Below, piece by piece: positions 1 to 5,567 of a stretch of 6,745 nucleotides of DNA; the first letter of the stretch is position 1, and each line of letters opens with the position of its first letter. Origin of the DNA: Candidatus Eiseniibacteriota bacterium. GTDB lineage: Bacteria > Eisenbacteria > RBG-16-71-46. The stretch spans positions 1 to 6,745 of the forward strand of contig JAIOPA010000181.1 in assembly GCA_021414165.1 (NCBI GenBank), read 5' to 3'. The position numbers were made by a program, and so were the translations under genes. The notes below the pieces were generated by a model that was not told where the DNA came from, made no database searches, and was given only the letters and a program-made list of their open reading frames with translations.

Positions 1-786
1 CTCGCGTTCCGGAACATGAGCCTGTACCGGTTCCGCGACCATTCGTTCGTGGGGCTCGAGCAGTTCGTGCTCATCTTGAAGGAGCCGGTGTTCTACCAGC
101 TCCTCGGCAAGTCGCTCATCTGGACGATCGTGAACGTGATCGGTCACGTGGTGATCGGCGTGTTCCTGGCCCTGCTGCTCAATGGCCCGGTGCGCGGGCG
201 CGCCATCTTCCGCACGCTGCTCATCCTGCCGTGGGCCATGCCGCAGTACATCTCGGCGCTCACGTGGCGCGGCATGTTCAACTACGAGTACGGCGCGGTG
301 AACCTGATCCTGCAGCAGTGGTTCCACCTGCCGGCCGTGCCGTGGCTGTCGGACCCGTTCTGGGCCTTCGTGGCGCCCATCCTCACCAATGTGTGGCTGG
401 GCTTCCCGTTCATGATGGTCGTGGCGCTGGGCGGGCTCACGGCCGTGCCGCGCGAGCAGTACGAGGCGGCCGACCTGGACGGTGCGGGCCACTGGGCCAA
501 GCTCACGCGCATCACGCTGCCGGGCCTCGCGCCCACGCTCACGCCGGCGATCCTGCTGGGCACCGTGTGGACGTTCAATACCATGCTCGTCGTGTGGCTG
601 GTCTCGAACGGCGGCCAGCCGGCCGACCGCACGCACATCCTGGTCACCTACATCTATAAGATGGCGTTCACCTACTCGCGCTACTCGTACGCGGCCGCGC
701 TCTCGGTGGTCGTGTTCCTGCTGCTGCTCGGGTTCGTGCTCTACGTGCTGCGCAAGACCGGCAACGGCGAGGAGGCCTCCGCGTGA
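1..786 (+). CDS. malF: MalF-type sugar ABC transporter permease (5' partial)
   Basis: Inner-membrane permease subunit of a carbohydrate ABC importer of the maltose/oligosaccharide type, which forms the channel with a MalG-type partner. The reading frame is open from base 1, and the five codons before the Met at 16 (LAFRN) continue the family's conserved stretch before 'MSLYRF'. That Met is therefore internal, and the gene starts left of the window. Counting from this Met, hydrophobic segments lie near residues 35-56, 65-82, 115-140, 172-195 and 223-245. The cytoplasmic EAA loop that docks on the ATPase is perfect: EAADLDG at 150-156 followed by ITLP at 166-169. The segment 'NGGQPADRTHILVTYIYKMA' is also typical of MalF C-termini. 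The stop overlaps the next gene by 4 bp, so the two are translationally coupled. Membership in the sugar permease family is secure. The substrate is inferred and could be another oligosaccharide. Confidence 0.93.
   Translation, partial: LAFRNMSLYRFRDHSFVGLEQFVLILKEPVFYQLLGKSLIWTIVNVIGHVVIGVFLALLLNGPVRGRAIFRTLLILPWAMPQYISALTWRGMFNYEYGAVNLILQQWFHLPAVPWLSDPFWAFVAPILTNVWLGFPFMMVVALGGLTAVPREQYEAADLDGAGHWAKLTRITLPGLAPTLTPAILLGTVWTFNTMLVVWLVSNGGQPADRTHILVTYIYKMAFTYSRYSYAAALSVVVFLLLLGFVLYVLRKTGNGEEASA
769..775 (+). promoter_or_regulatory. Ribosome binding site of the MalG-type gene
   Basis: GAGGAGG lies 7 nt before the GTG at 783, inside the last codons of the malF-like gene. It fixes the non-ATG start and supports translational coupling of the two permeases. 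Confidence 0.85.
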
Positions 787-1625
787 GCCAAGAAGACCGT
801 TTCCGCTGGACGCCGGGCCGCGTGCTCGTGCATGTGTTCCTGGTCCTGTTCACGTTCGCGACCATCTTCCCGATCCTGCAGATCGTCACCGTGTCGCTGC
901 GGCCCACCGACCAGCTCTACTCCACGTCGCTGGCGATCATCCCCAAGGGCGCGTCGCTCCACGCCTACCAGGTCATGCTGTTCGAGAAGCCGTTCCTGAA
1001 GTGGCTGCTCAACTCGTTCCTGGTCTCGGCCGCGGTCACCTTGTTCGGTGTCACGCTGGCGTCCACGGCGGCCTACGCGCTGTCGCGCTTCCAGTTCGCC
1101 GGCCGGCGCGCGGTCATGAGCGTGTTCCTGCTCACGCAGATGTTCCCGGCCACCATGACCATGCTGCCGCTCTACGTGCTGCTCAACTACCTGCACCTGC
1201 TCGACCAGTTCGCCGGGCTGGCGCTCGCCTACACCGCCACGGCACTGCCGTTCTGCGTGTGGACCATGCGCGGCTACTACCAGACGATCCCCGTCGAACT
1301 GGAGCAGGCCGCCCTGCTCGATGGCTGCTCGCACTGGCAGGCGTTCACGCGCGTCACGCTGCCGCTGGCCGCTCCGGCGCTGGCGATCACGGCGCTGTTC
1401 TCGTTCATGGCCGCGTGGAGCGAGTTCATGGTGGCCCGCATCGTGATCTCGCGGCAGGCCATGTACACGCTGCCGCTCGGGCTCGAGAGCCTGGCCGGGC
1501 AGTTCCAGACCGAGTGGGCGAACTACGCCGCGGGCAGCCTCATCGTGTGCGTGCCGGTCATGGTGCTGTTCGTGGCGCTCAACCGGGCACTGGTCGGTGG
1601 GCTGTCCATCGGCGGCGTGAAGTAA
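783..1625 (+). CDS. malG: MalG-type sugar ABC transporter permease
   Basis: Second inner-membrane permease of the sugar ABC importer, 280 aa, close to the roughly 280-300 aa usual for MalG. The start is a GTG inside the overlap GTGA shared with the upstream stop. It is preceded by a strong ribosome site GAGGAGG at 769-775 with a 7-nt gap, which decides the start. Six hydrophobic segments are visible near residues 13-38, 77-100, 112-135, 142-163, 197-217 and 250-270. The EAA loop spans about 174-194 (EQAALLDG, then VTLP), with Gln where the first consensus Glu usually stands. The ending GGLSIGGVK matches the typical MalG tail (GL-x-GGVK). It is presumably in one operon with the malF-like gene, with the binding protein and ATPase encoded outside the window. 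Maltose or maltodextrin as substrate is likely but not proven by the sequence. Confidence 0.94.
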   Translation: MSQEDRFRWTPGRVLVHVFLVLFTFATIFPILQIVTVSLRPTDQLYSTSLAIIPKGASLHAYQVMLFEKPFLKWLLNSFLVSAAVTLFGVTLASTAAYALSRFQFAGRRAVMSVFLLTQMFPATMTMLPLYVLLNYLHLLDQFAGLALAYTATALPFCVWTMRGYYQTIPVELEQAALLDGCSHWQAFTRVTLPLAAPALAITALFSFMAAWSEFMVARIVISRQAMYTLPLGLESLAGQFQTEWANYAAGSLIVCVPVMVLFVALNRALVGGLSIGGVK

Positions 1626-1659
1626 GCGCCCTCTCGGTAGCCTCCCCCCGGCAACGAAG

Positions 1660-1688
1660 AGCCCCGGCAGGCGGTGCCTGCCGGGGCT
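1660..1688. terminator. Bidirectional hairpin terminator between convergent genes
   Basis: Perfect 13-bp inverted repeat (AGCCCCGGCAGGC / GCCTGCCGGGGCT) with a 3-nt loop GGT. It sits 34 nt after the stop of the MalG-type gene and 21 nt after the stop of the minus-strand 297-aa gene. The stem is very GC-rich. Only a weak T-run (GTTT at 1694-1697) follows on the plus strand and none on the minus strand, so intrinsic termination may be partial or factor-assisted. Position between convergent stops supports use by both genes. Confidence 0.8.
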
Positions 1689-1709
1689 CGATCGTTTGAA
1701 GCGAGTCGA

Positions 1710-2603
1710 CTACCGGTACAGCGACTTCACCGCGCCCCACGAGGACTTCTTCGCGGGCGTCGCGCCGTTGCAGACCGTCACATACTGGTCGCCCGAGATC
1801 GCCGAGAAGTCGACGAACGTCGGGTTGCCCAGGTTGCACGTGCCGGGCGGCAGCGAGCCGATGATCTGGTTCGAGAAGAAGTCGTGACCGCCACCGTTCA
1901 CACCGGCGAAGATCTTGATGCAGCCGCCGGACGGGCTACCGAGCGCCGTGAGCGGGATCGCCAACTCCATACCGGTCTGCACGCCGTCACCCGACGAGGC
2001 ATCGCAGCCCGGCGAGACGCCGAGGCTGTTGGAGTTGTTGATCGTGATCTGGATGAGGTTCGGGTTCGCGCCGCCATTCAGAGGACCCGGCGTGACCGCC
2101 GTGTTGCTGCCCAGGAAGTAGCCCGCACCCGCGCCGCCCGTGAGCAGCTCGGCGTAGTTCGCGAACAGGCGGTAGCCAGAGCCGTCATAGCCGCCACCGA
2201 ACGTGATGTAGTAGTCCGGCGAGAACGCGGTGTCGAACTTGAGACCCGCGAGGCGATTGAGGCCGTTGAAGTCGACATCCGGGTTGTCACTGCGCAGCAC
2301 GTTCTGGCCACCCGCCTGGGTGTCGAAGAACAGCTCGAGCTTGTTGAAGTTCGACTCGAGGTTGCCCGTGATGAGCAGGTACAGGACGCCGCTCTCGACA
2401 CGCGCGTGCAAGCCGTCGAGCTCGGAGCCATTGGCGTAGTCCTGAAGATTGATGTTCGCATCGCCGAACTGGGTCTGCGTGGTCTGGACGTGGACGGCCG
2501 GGCCGTACGTGAAGTCGAGGCTGCCGTCGATCGTGACGGCGAGAGCGGCGCCCGCGAAGGCCATCATCAGGCCGGACGCGAGGAGCGTGGTCACCTTGCG
2601 CAT
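1710..2603 (-). CDS. Secreted beta-rich protein of unknown function
   Basis: A 297-aa exported protein that I cannot assign to a named family. The chosen Met opens a classical signal peptide: MRKV, a hydrophobic core to about residue 19, and a likely cut after ALA at 20-22. A purine-rich ribosome site (AGGAAAGGA, 2612-2620 on the minus strand) lies 8-9 nt upstream. A longer frame with 16 more residues exists but would bury the signal peptide. The mature part begins VTIDGSLD, then has a segment with NGSELDGLHARVE (58-70), LYLLITGNLESNFNKLELFFD (74-94) and DNPDVDFNGLNRLAGLKFD (106-124). This alternating-strand pattern suggests a beta-sandwich of CBM9/DOMON type, but that is inference. Cysteines at 200, 228, 256 and 278 could form two disulfides. 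The protein ends in a short basic-aromatic tail SSWGAVKSLYR. It has no membrane anchor and no FlgD-type domain. A hairpin separates it from the upstream minus-strand gene, so it is probably a separate or attenuated unit. Confidence 0.85.
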   Translation of the reverse strand: MRKVTTLLASGLMMAFAGAALAVTIDGSLDFTYGPAVHVQTTQTQFGDANINLQDYANGSELDGLHARVESGVLYLLITGNLESNFNKLELFFDTQAGGQNVLRSDNPDVDFNGLNRLAGLKFDTAFSPDYYITFGGGYDGSGYRLFANYAELLTGGAGAGYFLGSNTAVTPGPLNGGANPNLIQITINNSNSLGVSPGCDASSGDGVQTGMELAIPLTALGSPSGGCIKIFAGVNGGGHDFFSNQIIGSLPPGTCNLGNPTFVDFSAISGDQYVTVCNGATPAKKSSWGAVKSLYR

Positions 2604-2611
2604 GGATGTAT

Positions 2612-2620
2612 TTCCTTTCC
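2612..2620 (-). promoter_or_regulatory. Ribosome binding site of the 297-aa secreted protein
   Basis: On the minus strand the leader reads GAGGAAAGGAAATACATCC before the ATG. An AGGA core (2613-2616) lies 9 nt from the start codon. It selects the Met at 2603 over the in-frame Met 16 codons upstream. Confidence 0.7.
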
Positions 2621-2655
2621 TCGGAGGGGGACTGCATCGGGCGGCCGGCACGGCA

Positions 2656-2668
2656 GGACACCGTGTCC
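2656..2668. promoter_or_regulatory. Short perfect dyad, possible operator
   Basis: GGACAC-C-GTGTCC, a perfect 6+6 bp inverted repeat around one central base, in the leader 53 bp before the ATG of the 297-aa gene. I see no clear -35/-10 pair near it. It could be a repressor or activator site or chance in GC-rich DNA. Confidence 0.25.
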
Positions 2669-2702
2669 GACGAGCACAACGTACTGCGGTGGAGCAACGG
2701 AT

Positions 2703-2732
2703 CCGGTCCCGCCCCTTGCGAGGCGGGACCGG
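2703..2732 (-). terminator. Hairpin terminator of the 821-aa gene
   Basis: Perfect 11-bp inverted repeat (CCGGTCCCGCC / GGCGGGACCGG) with an 8-nt loop, beginning 11 nt after the minus-strand stop codon. No strong T-run follows on the minus strand. It lies between two same-direction genes, so it may end the 821-aa transcript or reduce read-through into the 297-aa gene. Confidence 0.75.
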
Positions 2733-2743
2733 TCACAACGGCA

Positions 2744-5209
2744 TCAGTGGGTCATGATCAGGCGGCGCGACACGCGCTCGCCGGCCATGGACAACTGATA
2801 GATGTAGAGGCCAGGTCCCAGACGGACGCCGCGGGCATCACGGCCGTCCCACGCGAACGAATGCGTGCCGGGCTCGAGCGTGCTGTCGATGACGCGCGAC
2901 ACGCGGCGGCCCGTGATGTCGAACACGTCCAACGCCACGCGGCCGGCGCGGTGCAGGTCGAACGCGAAGCGAGCCGAGCGCGAAACCGGGTTCGGCACGA
3001 CCGGACGCAGTGCCGCGAACGTCGCATCGCCACCGGGGTTGTTGCCGCCCGGGCCGACGCCCGCGAGCTCGGTGCAGAAGTCGTAGACGTCCTGCAGACG
3101 CACGATCGGCACGAGGCCCGTGTTCGCCACGTCATCCAGCACGAGGACGCGGTTACCGAAGCCCGCGCACTCGAAGTCGCCGGCGGTCCAGTACTTGAAC
3201 TCGCTGCGGAGCTTCGTCGAATCGGGGAACGTCACCGAGCGCGTGAACACACCGTCGTTCGCACGCGAATCCGGCGACACGCCATCGTCGCGCAGGACGA
3301 CCGCGTTCACACCGAAGTCGAACGGCAGCGCGTCGCCACGGATCGCGACGGTGTCGGCCGGGCTCGACGGCGGGTAGAACTGGTCGGCGCGCACCGAGAA
3401 CACCACCGTGAGCGGCTTGTCGGAGACCTCGCAGCGATTGATGCCGCGAGCGGGCAGCACGATCGGCGTGGCCGAGCTGAACAGGGCGTCGTTCAGGAAC
3501 ACCGAGCGGTTCCCCTGCCCCGCGCACTCGAACGTACCGTTGAAGTCGACCTTCCAGCCCACCGTGCGGAAGCTGCACTTGGGGAACGTGACGCGGGCCG
3601 TGTAGATCTTGTCGCCCGCCACCTCGTCGGGGGCGACGCCGTTGTCGAGCATCGGCACACCCGGCTGGGTGAAGCTGAGCGGGCCACGATCGCCGAGCAG
3701 CGTGACGACGTCGGCAGGGATCGGGTTCTTGGCCGCAGCGTTGACCTTGAAGATCACATCGACGGCCCGGTTCGTGTAGTTGGACGGGTCGTCGTTGTTC
3801 CAGGCCTCCGTGAGACGCGCCACCGCGCCCGAATCCGACGTGAGGTGGTACGCACGGTTGCTGCCGAGCGGCTCGTAGGTGTTGCACTTGTTGCTGAACT
3901 TCCACTCGAGGTCGGCCTCGCCCTTACCCGTGAGCGGGTTCACCGCCAGCGAGAACGGCACCGACAGCGTGTAGACCGAGTCGGCATTCGCGTCGTACAT
4001 GAGGCCGTTGTCACACAGGCCGAACGACAGCGGCGCCAGGTTGCCCTCGACCGCGAACGTATCGGTCGGCGCGAACGTGCCACTGCACAGGCCAAGCGCG
4101 AAACGGCCGTTGAAGTCGAGGCGCTGCAGGAAGAACGAACCCTTGTTCGTGGTGCCGTTCGACACGATCGTGTTGTTGGCCAGGTCCTTCACGCCATTCG
4201 CGGTGATCGAGTACGCCGTGGCGTTGGCCGCGATCGGGGTGCCGAGCGTGAGGTGCACGACATCCGGGGCGAGTGCATCACGCACCGCGCTGGTGACCGT
4301 GCGGGCCGGCGCCGGACCGCCATAGACGTAGTTCGCAGTGGTCTGCGCCGTGGTCAGGTCGACCGGCTCGCTGAACTTGATGTCGACCTTCGTGGTGAGC
4401 AGCGCGAACTGCTTGTTGCCCTGGAGCGCGAAGTCGACCGCGTTCACCGAGGTGACCGTCGGCGGGGCGTTGTCGACCGCGTTGAGCACCGTGTACGGCA
4501 GCATCGAGGCCAGCTCGATGACCGTCGGCGTATCGAACGTGGTGGCCGACACCGTCGAGAGCTGCACGCCGTCGCTCGAGAGTGCATCGAGCGGGCCCTT
4601 CGTGGCGCCTTCCTGCGTGATCCACGCCTCGAGGTGCATCGTGGTGCCGACGGCAGCGCCGAGCGTGGAGAGCGGGAGCTTGAACTCCTTGAACGTGTCG
4701 CTGTCGAAGATGCCGAGGCCGTTCGAACCCGAGCCGTAGGACGGGTTGAACACGGTGCCACGGCCCTGCCACGTACCCGCCACGTTCTCGTAGATCTGCT
4801 CGAAGTTGAACGTGTTGCAGTTCGTCGGCGTGACGTCGTACACGACCCAGTCCGGCTTGAACGGCAGGTTCGTGAAACCGATCTTGCGGCCGAACGGATC
4901 CGTGGTGCCACCGGCTGCGGTGCCGATATCGAGCGCGACGCCCATGTTCATGTCGCAGAAGCAGGTCTTGCTGAACTCGATACCGACGTACAGGAAGTTG
5001 GCGTCGTTCGTCACGTACACGCGGCCGATGTCCATCGGGAAGATGCCAGCGCCGCAGAACGATTGCGTGTCGTTGAGGTCGTCGCTCAACAGGTTCGCGG
5101 GCAGGAAGTCATTCACGCCATCGATGACGATCGTCTGCGGGACGGCGGCGAAAGCCGGCACGGCCACGGCGACGGACATCACGAGGAGGAAGGCAAGGAA
5201 CCTTCTCAT
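2744..5209 (-). CDS. Exported multidomain protein with CBM20-like repeats and FlgD-Ig tail
   Basis: An 821-aa exported protein. The Met at 5209 opens a signal peptide (MRRFLAFLLV, core to about 18, cut near AFA at 19-21). AGGAGAG about 10 nt upstream supports this start over one nine codons earlier. Domains in order: a CBM9/DOMON-like beta-sandwich at about 25-235 (TIVIDGVND, NDANFLYVGIEFS, FKEFKLPLSTL); a bacterial Ig-like domain at about 246-350 (DNAPPTVTSVNAVDF, VDIKFSEPVD, ANGVKDLANN); three tandem CBM20-like modules at about 363-460, 482-575 and 599-695; a Gly/Pro linker at 716-728; and a FlgD-type Ig domain at 735-821 (PNPVSRSARFAF, VFDITGRRV, WDGRDARGVRLGPGLYIYQL). There are 12 cysteines, several near repeat edges, which suits an exported fold. 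The likely role is binding of alpha-glucan or another polysaccharide at the surface or outside the cell. No catalytic domain is seen. The adjacent maltose-type permeases favour alpha-glucan, but ligand and anchoring are inference. The FlgD-type tail resembles secretion/sorting tails of FCB-group proteins. Confidence 0.92.
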   Translation of the reverse strand: MRRFLAFLLVMSVAVAVPAFAAVPQTIVIDGVNDFLPANLLSDDLNDTQSFCGAGIFPMDIGRVYVTNDANFLYVGIEFSKTCFCDMNMGVALDIGTAAGGTTDPFGRKIGFTNLPFKPDWVVYDVTPTNCNTFNFEQIYENVAGTWQGRGTVFNPSYGSGSNGLGIFDSDTFKEFKLPLSTLGAAVGTTMHLEAWITQEGATKGPLDALSSDGVQLSTVSATTFDTPTVIELASMLPYTVLNAVDNAPPTVTSVNAVDFALQGNKQFALLTTKVDIKFSEPVDLTTAQTTANYVYGGPAPARTVTSAVRDALAPDVVHLTLGTPIAANATAYSITANGVKDLANNTIVSNGTTNKGSFFLQRLDFNGRFALGLCSGTFAPTDTFAVEGNLAPLSFGLCDNGLMYDANADSVYTLSVPFSLAVNPLTGKGEADLEWKFSNKCNTYEPLGSNRAYHLTSDSGAVARLTEAWNNDDPSNYTNRAVDVIFKVNAAAKNPIPADVVTLLGDRGPLSFTQPGVPMLDNGVAPDEVAGDKIYTARVTFPKCSFRTVGWKVDFNGTFECAGQGNRSVFLNDALFSSATPIVLPARGINRCEVSDKPLTVVFSVRADQFYPPSSPADTVAIRGDALPFDFGVNAVVLRDDGVSPDSRANDGVFTRSVTFPDSTKLRSEFKYWTAGDFECAGFGNRVLVLDDVANTGLVPIVRLQDVYDFCTELAGVGPGGNNPGGDATFAALRPVVPNPVSRSARFAFDLHRAGRVALDVFDITGRRVSRVIDSTLEPGTHSFAWDGRDARGVRLGPGLYIYQLSMAGERVSRRLIMTH
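3125..4123 (-). repeat. Three tandem starch-binding-like modules in the 821-aa protein
   Basis: Protein-level repeat with a period of about 117-120 residues. Modules 2 and 3 align clearly: VDVIFKVN / LTVVFSVR; PADVVTLLGDRGPLSF / PADTVAIRGDALPFDF; MLDNGVAPDEVAGDKIYTARV / VLRDDGVSPDSRANDGVFTRSV (differing by one gap); then FECAGQGNRSVFLND / FECAGFGNRVLVLDD. Module 1 is more diverged but keeps TDTFAVEGNLAPLSFG, DLEWKFSN and GSNRAYHL. The order 'F-x-V ... V-x-G ... (E)-(Y/F/W)-K ... (W/F)-E-x-x-G-x-N-R' follows CBM20-type starch-binding domains. The Trp common before Glu-Gly-Asn-Arg in CBM20 is Phe here in modules 2 and 3. Divergence between copies suggests an old duplication. Confidence 0.7.
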
Positions 5210-5293
5210 GGGTGCGGTCTCTCCTGGGCCTGGCAAGGGGTCGGCAGCTGCGCGGCCAAGGGCCCGGATGGACGCGCGATGTGGAAGGCGGAC

Positions 5294-5319
5294 GGCTCAA
5301 TGGCAAGGGTTGCCGAGCC
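5294..5319. promoter_or_regulatory. Bulged hairpin at the 5' end of the 821-aa transcript
   Basis: GGCTC (5294-5298) pairs with GAGCC (5315-5319), and GGCAA (5302-5306) pairs with TTGCC (5310-5314), leaving a 3-nt bulge and a GGG loop (CCC on the minus strand). It begins at the expected transcription start of the minus-strand promoter at 5325-5354. It may therefore be a stabilising 5' stem-loop, a regulatory leader structure or an operator. Confidence 0.45.
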
Positions 5320-5324
5320 CTAGG

Positions 5325-5354
5325 ATTCTAGAAGAGTGTGAAGTCTCACGGCAA
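5325..5354 (-). promoter_or_regulatory. Candidate sigma70 promoter of the 821-aa gene
   Basis: On the minus strand, TTGCCG (5349-5354, 4/6 to consensus) and TAGAAT (5325-5330, 5/6) are separated by 18 bp. Transcription would begin near 5318, giving a leader of about 109 nt. A short dyad GTGA-N4-TCAC (5338-5349) lies mostly in the spacer and touches the -35 box, so it could be an operator. Sequence match only. Confidence 0.45.
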
Positions 5355-5412
5355 CGGTTACTGCACGAAACTTTCAAACCTCATCCTCTGGTTGCATGCC
5401 GCAAAACCTGTT

Positions 5413-5439
5413 CGGGCTTGCCAGAATCGCGGGCTTGCC
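5413..5439. repeat. 10-bp direct repeat in the divergent intergenic region
   Basis: CGGGCTTGCC occurs at 5413-5422 and again at 5430-5439, a 17-bp period. Its reverse complement shares GGCAAG with two plus-strand copies at 5232-5237 and 5302-5307. It may be a regulator binding site. Confidence 0.4.
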
Positions 5440-5472
5440 GATAAGTGGCCCTGCTGCGCCGCAATTTATCGG
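5438..5472. other. Inverted repeat with long loop
   Basis: CCGATAA (5438-5444) and TTATCGG (5466-5472) form a 7-bp stem, extendable by G-T pairs, around a 21-nt GC-rich loop. It lies 19 bp upstream of the candidate plus-strand -35 box. It could be an operator pair or a weak RNA hairpin. No T-run follows. Confidence 0.3.
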
Positions 5473-5490
5473 TACCCGGCTAACGATGGC

Positions 5491-5520
5491 TTGACCCGCC
5501 TGCGAACGCGACTCCAGTAT
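5491..5520 (+). promoter_or_regulatory. Candidate promoter of the rightmost gene
   Basis: TTGACC (5/6 to the -35 consensus) at 5491-5496 and CAGTAT (3/6, a weak -10) at 5515-5520, with an 18-bp spacer. The predicted start near 5527 leaves about 40 nt before the proposed TTG start at 5568. The -10 is poor, so this is tentative. Confidence 0.35.
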
Positions 5521-5567
5521 GCCCGCCTCTGGATTCCCGGCCCACGCGTCCCCGACCCGAACCCCGG

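Larger units (their letters stand above)
5210..5567. other. Divergent intergenic region
   Basis: About 358 bases between the minus-strand 821-aa gene and the plus-strand 392-codon partial gene. It is locally richer in A+T than the flanking genes around 5320-5480. It holds a promoter-like pair on each strand, a bulged hairpin at 5294-5319, a 10-bp direct repeat at 5413-5439, an inverted repeat at 5438-5472 and four copies of GGCAAG. Open frames here are short and lack coding character. I recognise no tRNA or known RNA. Confidence 0.7.

Noticed and set aside
16..18. ATG at 16 as the start of the MalF-type gene
   Set aside because: Codons 1-15 are open and continue the conserved family sequence, and MalF-type permeases need more N-terminal membrane segments than would remain. 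The gene is cut by the window edge.
482..1699. A 405-codon plus-strand frame overlapping both permease genes
   Set aside because: Arg/Ala/Pro-rich shadow frame; the two overlapping permeases in the other frames have full family motifs.
1674..2798. A 374-codon plus-strand open frame opposite the 297-aa gene
   Set aside because: Low-complexity Arg/Val/Glu-rich translation. It starts inside the terminator hairpin and lies over a minus-strand gene with signal peptide and ribosome site.
2606..5323. A 905-codon plus-strand open frame opposite the 821-aa gene
   Set aside because: The product is rich in Arg, Glu, Val and His with no domain or signal peptide, a pattern typical of antisense frames in GC-rich DNA. 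The minus strand gives a coherent secreted multidomain protein with a ribosome site.
5337..5350. CRP-type binding site (TGTGA ... TCAC)
   Set aside because: The half-sites are only 4 bp apart instead of the usual 6, and the outer bases do not match. I keep it only as an unnamed dyad.
5341..5490. Possible cyclic-di-GMP (GEMM-I type) or other riboswitch in the divergent region
   Set aside because: A few pieces recall the GEMM ending (GGTACCCGGCTAACGATGG) and GCAAAACC, but the required paired helices, tetraloop and conserved core do not line up.
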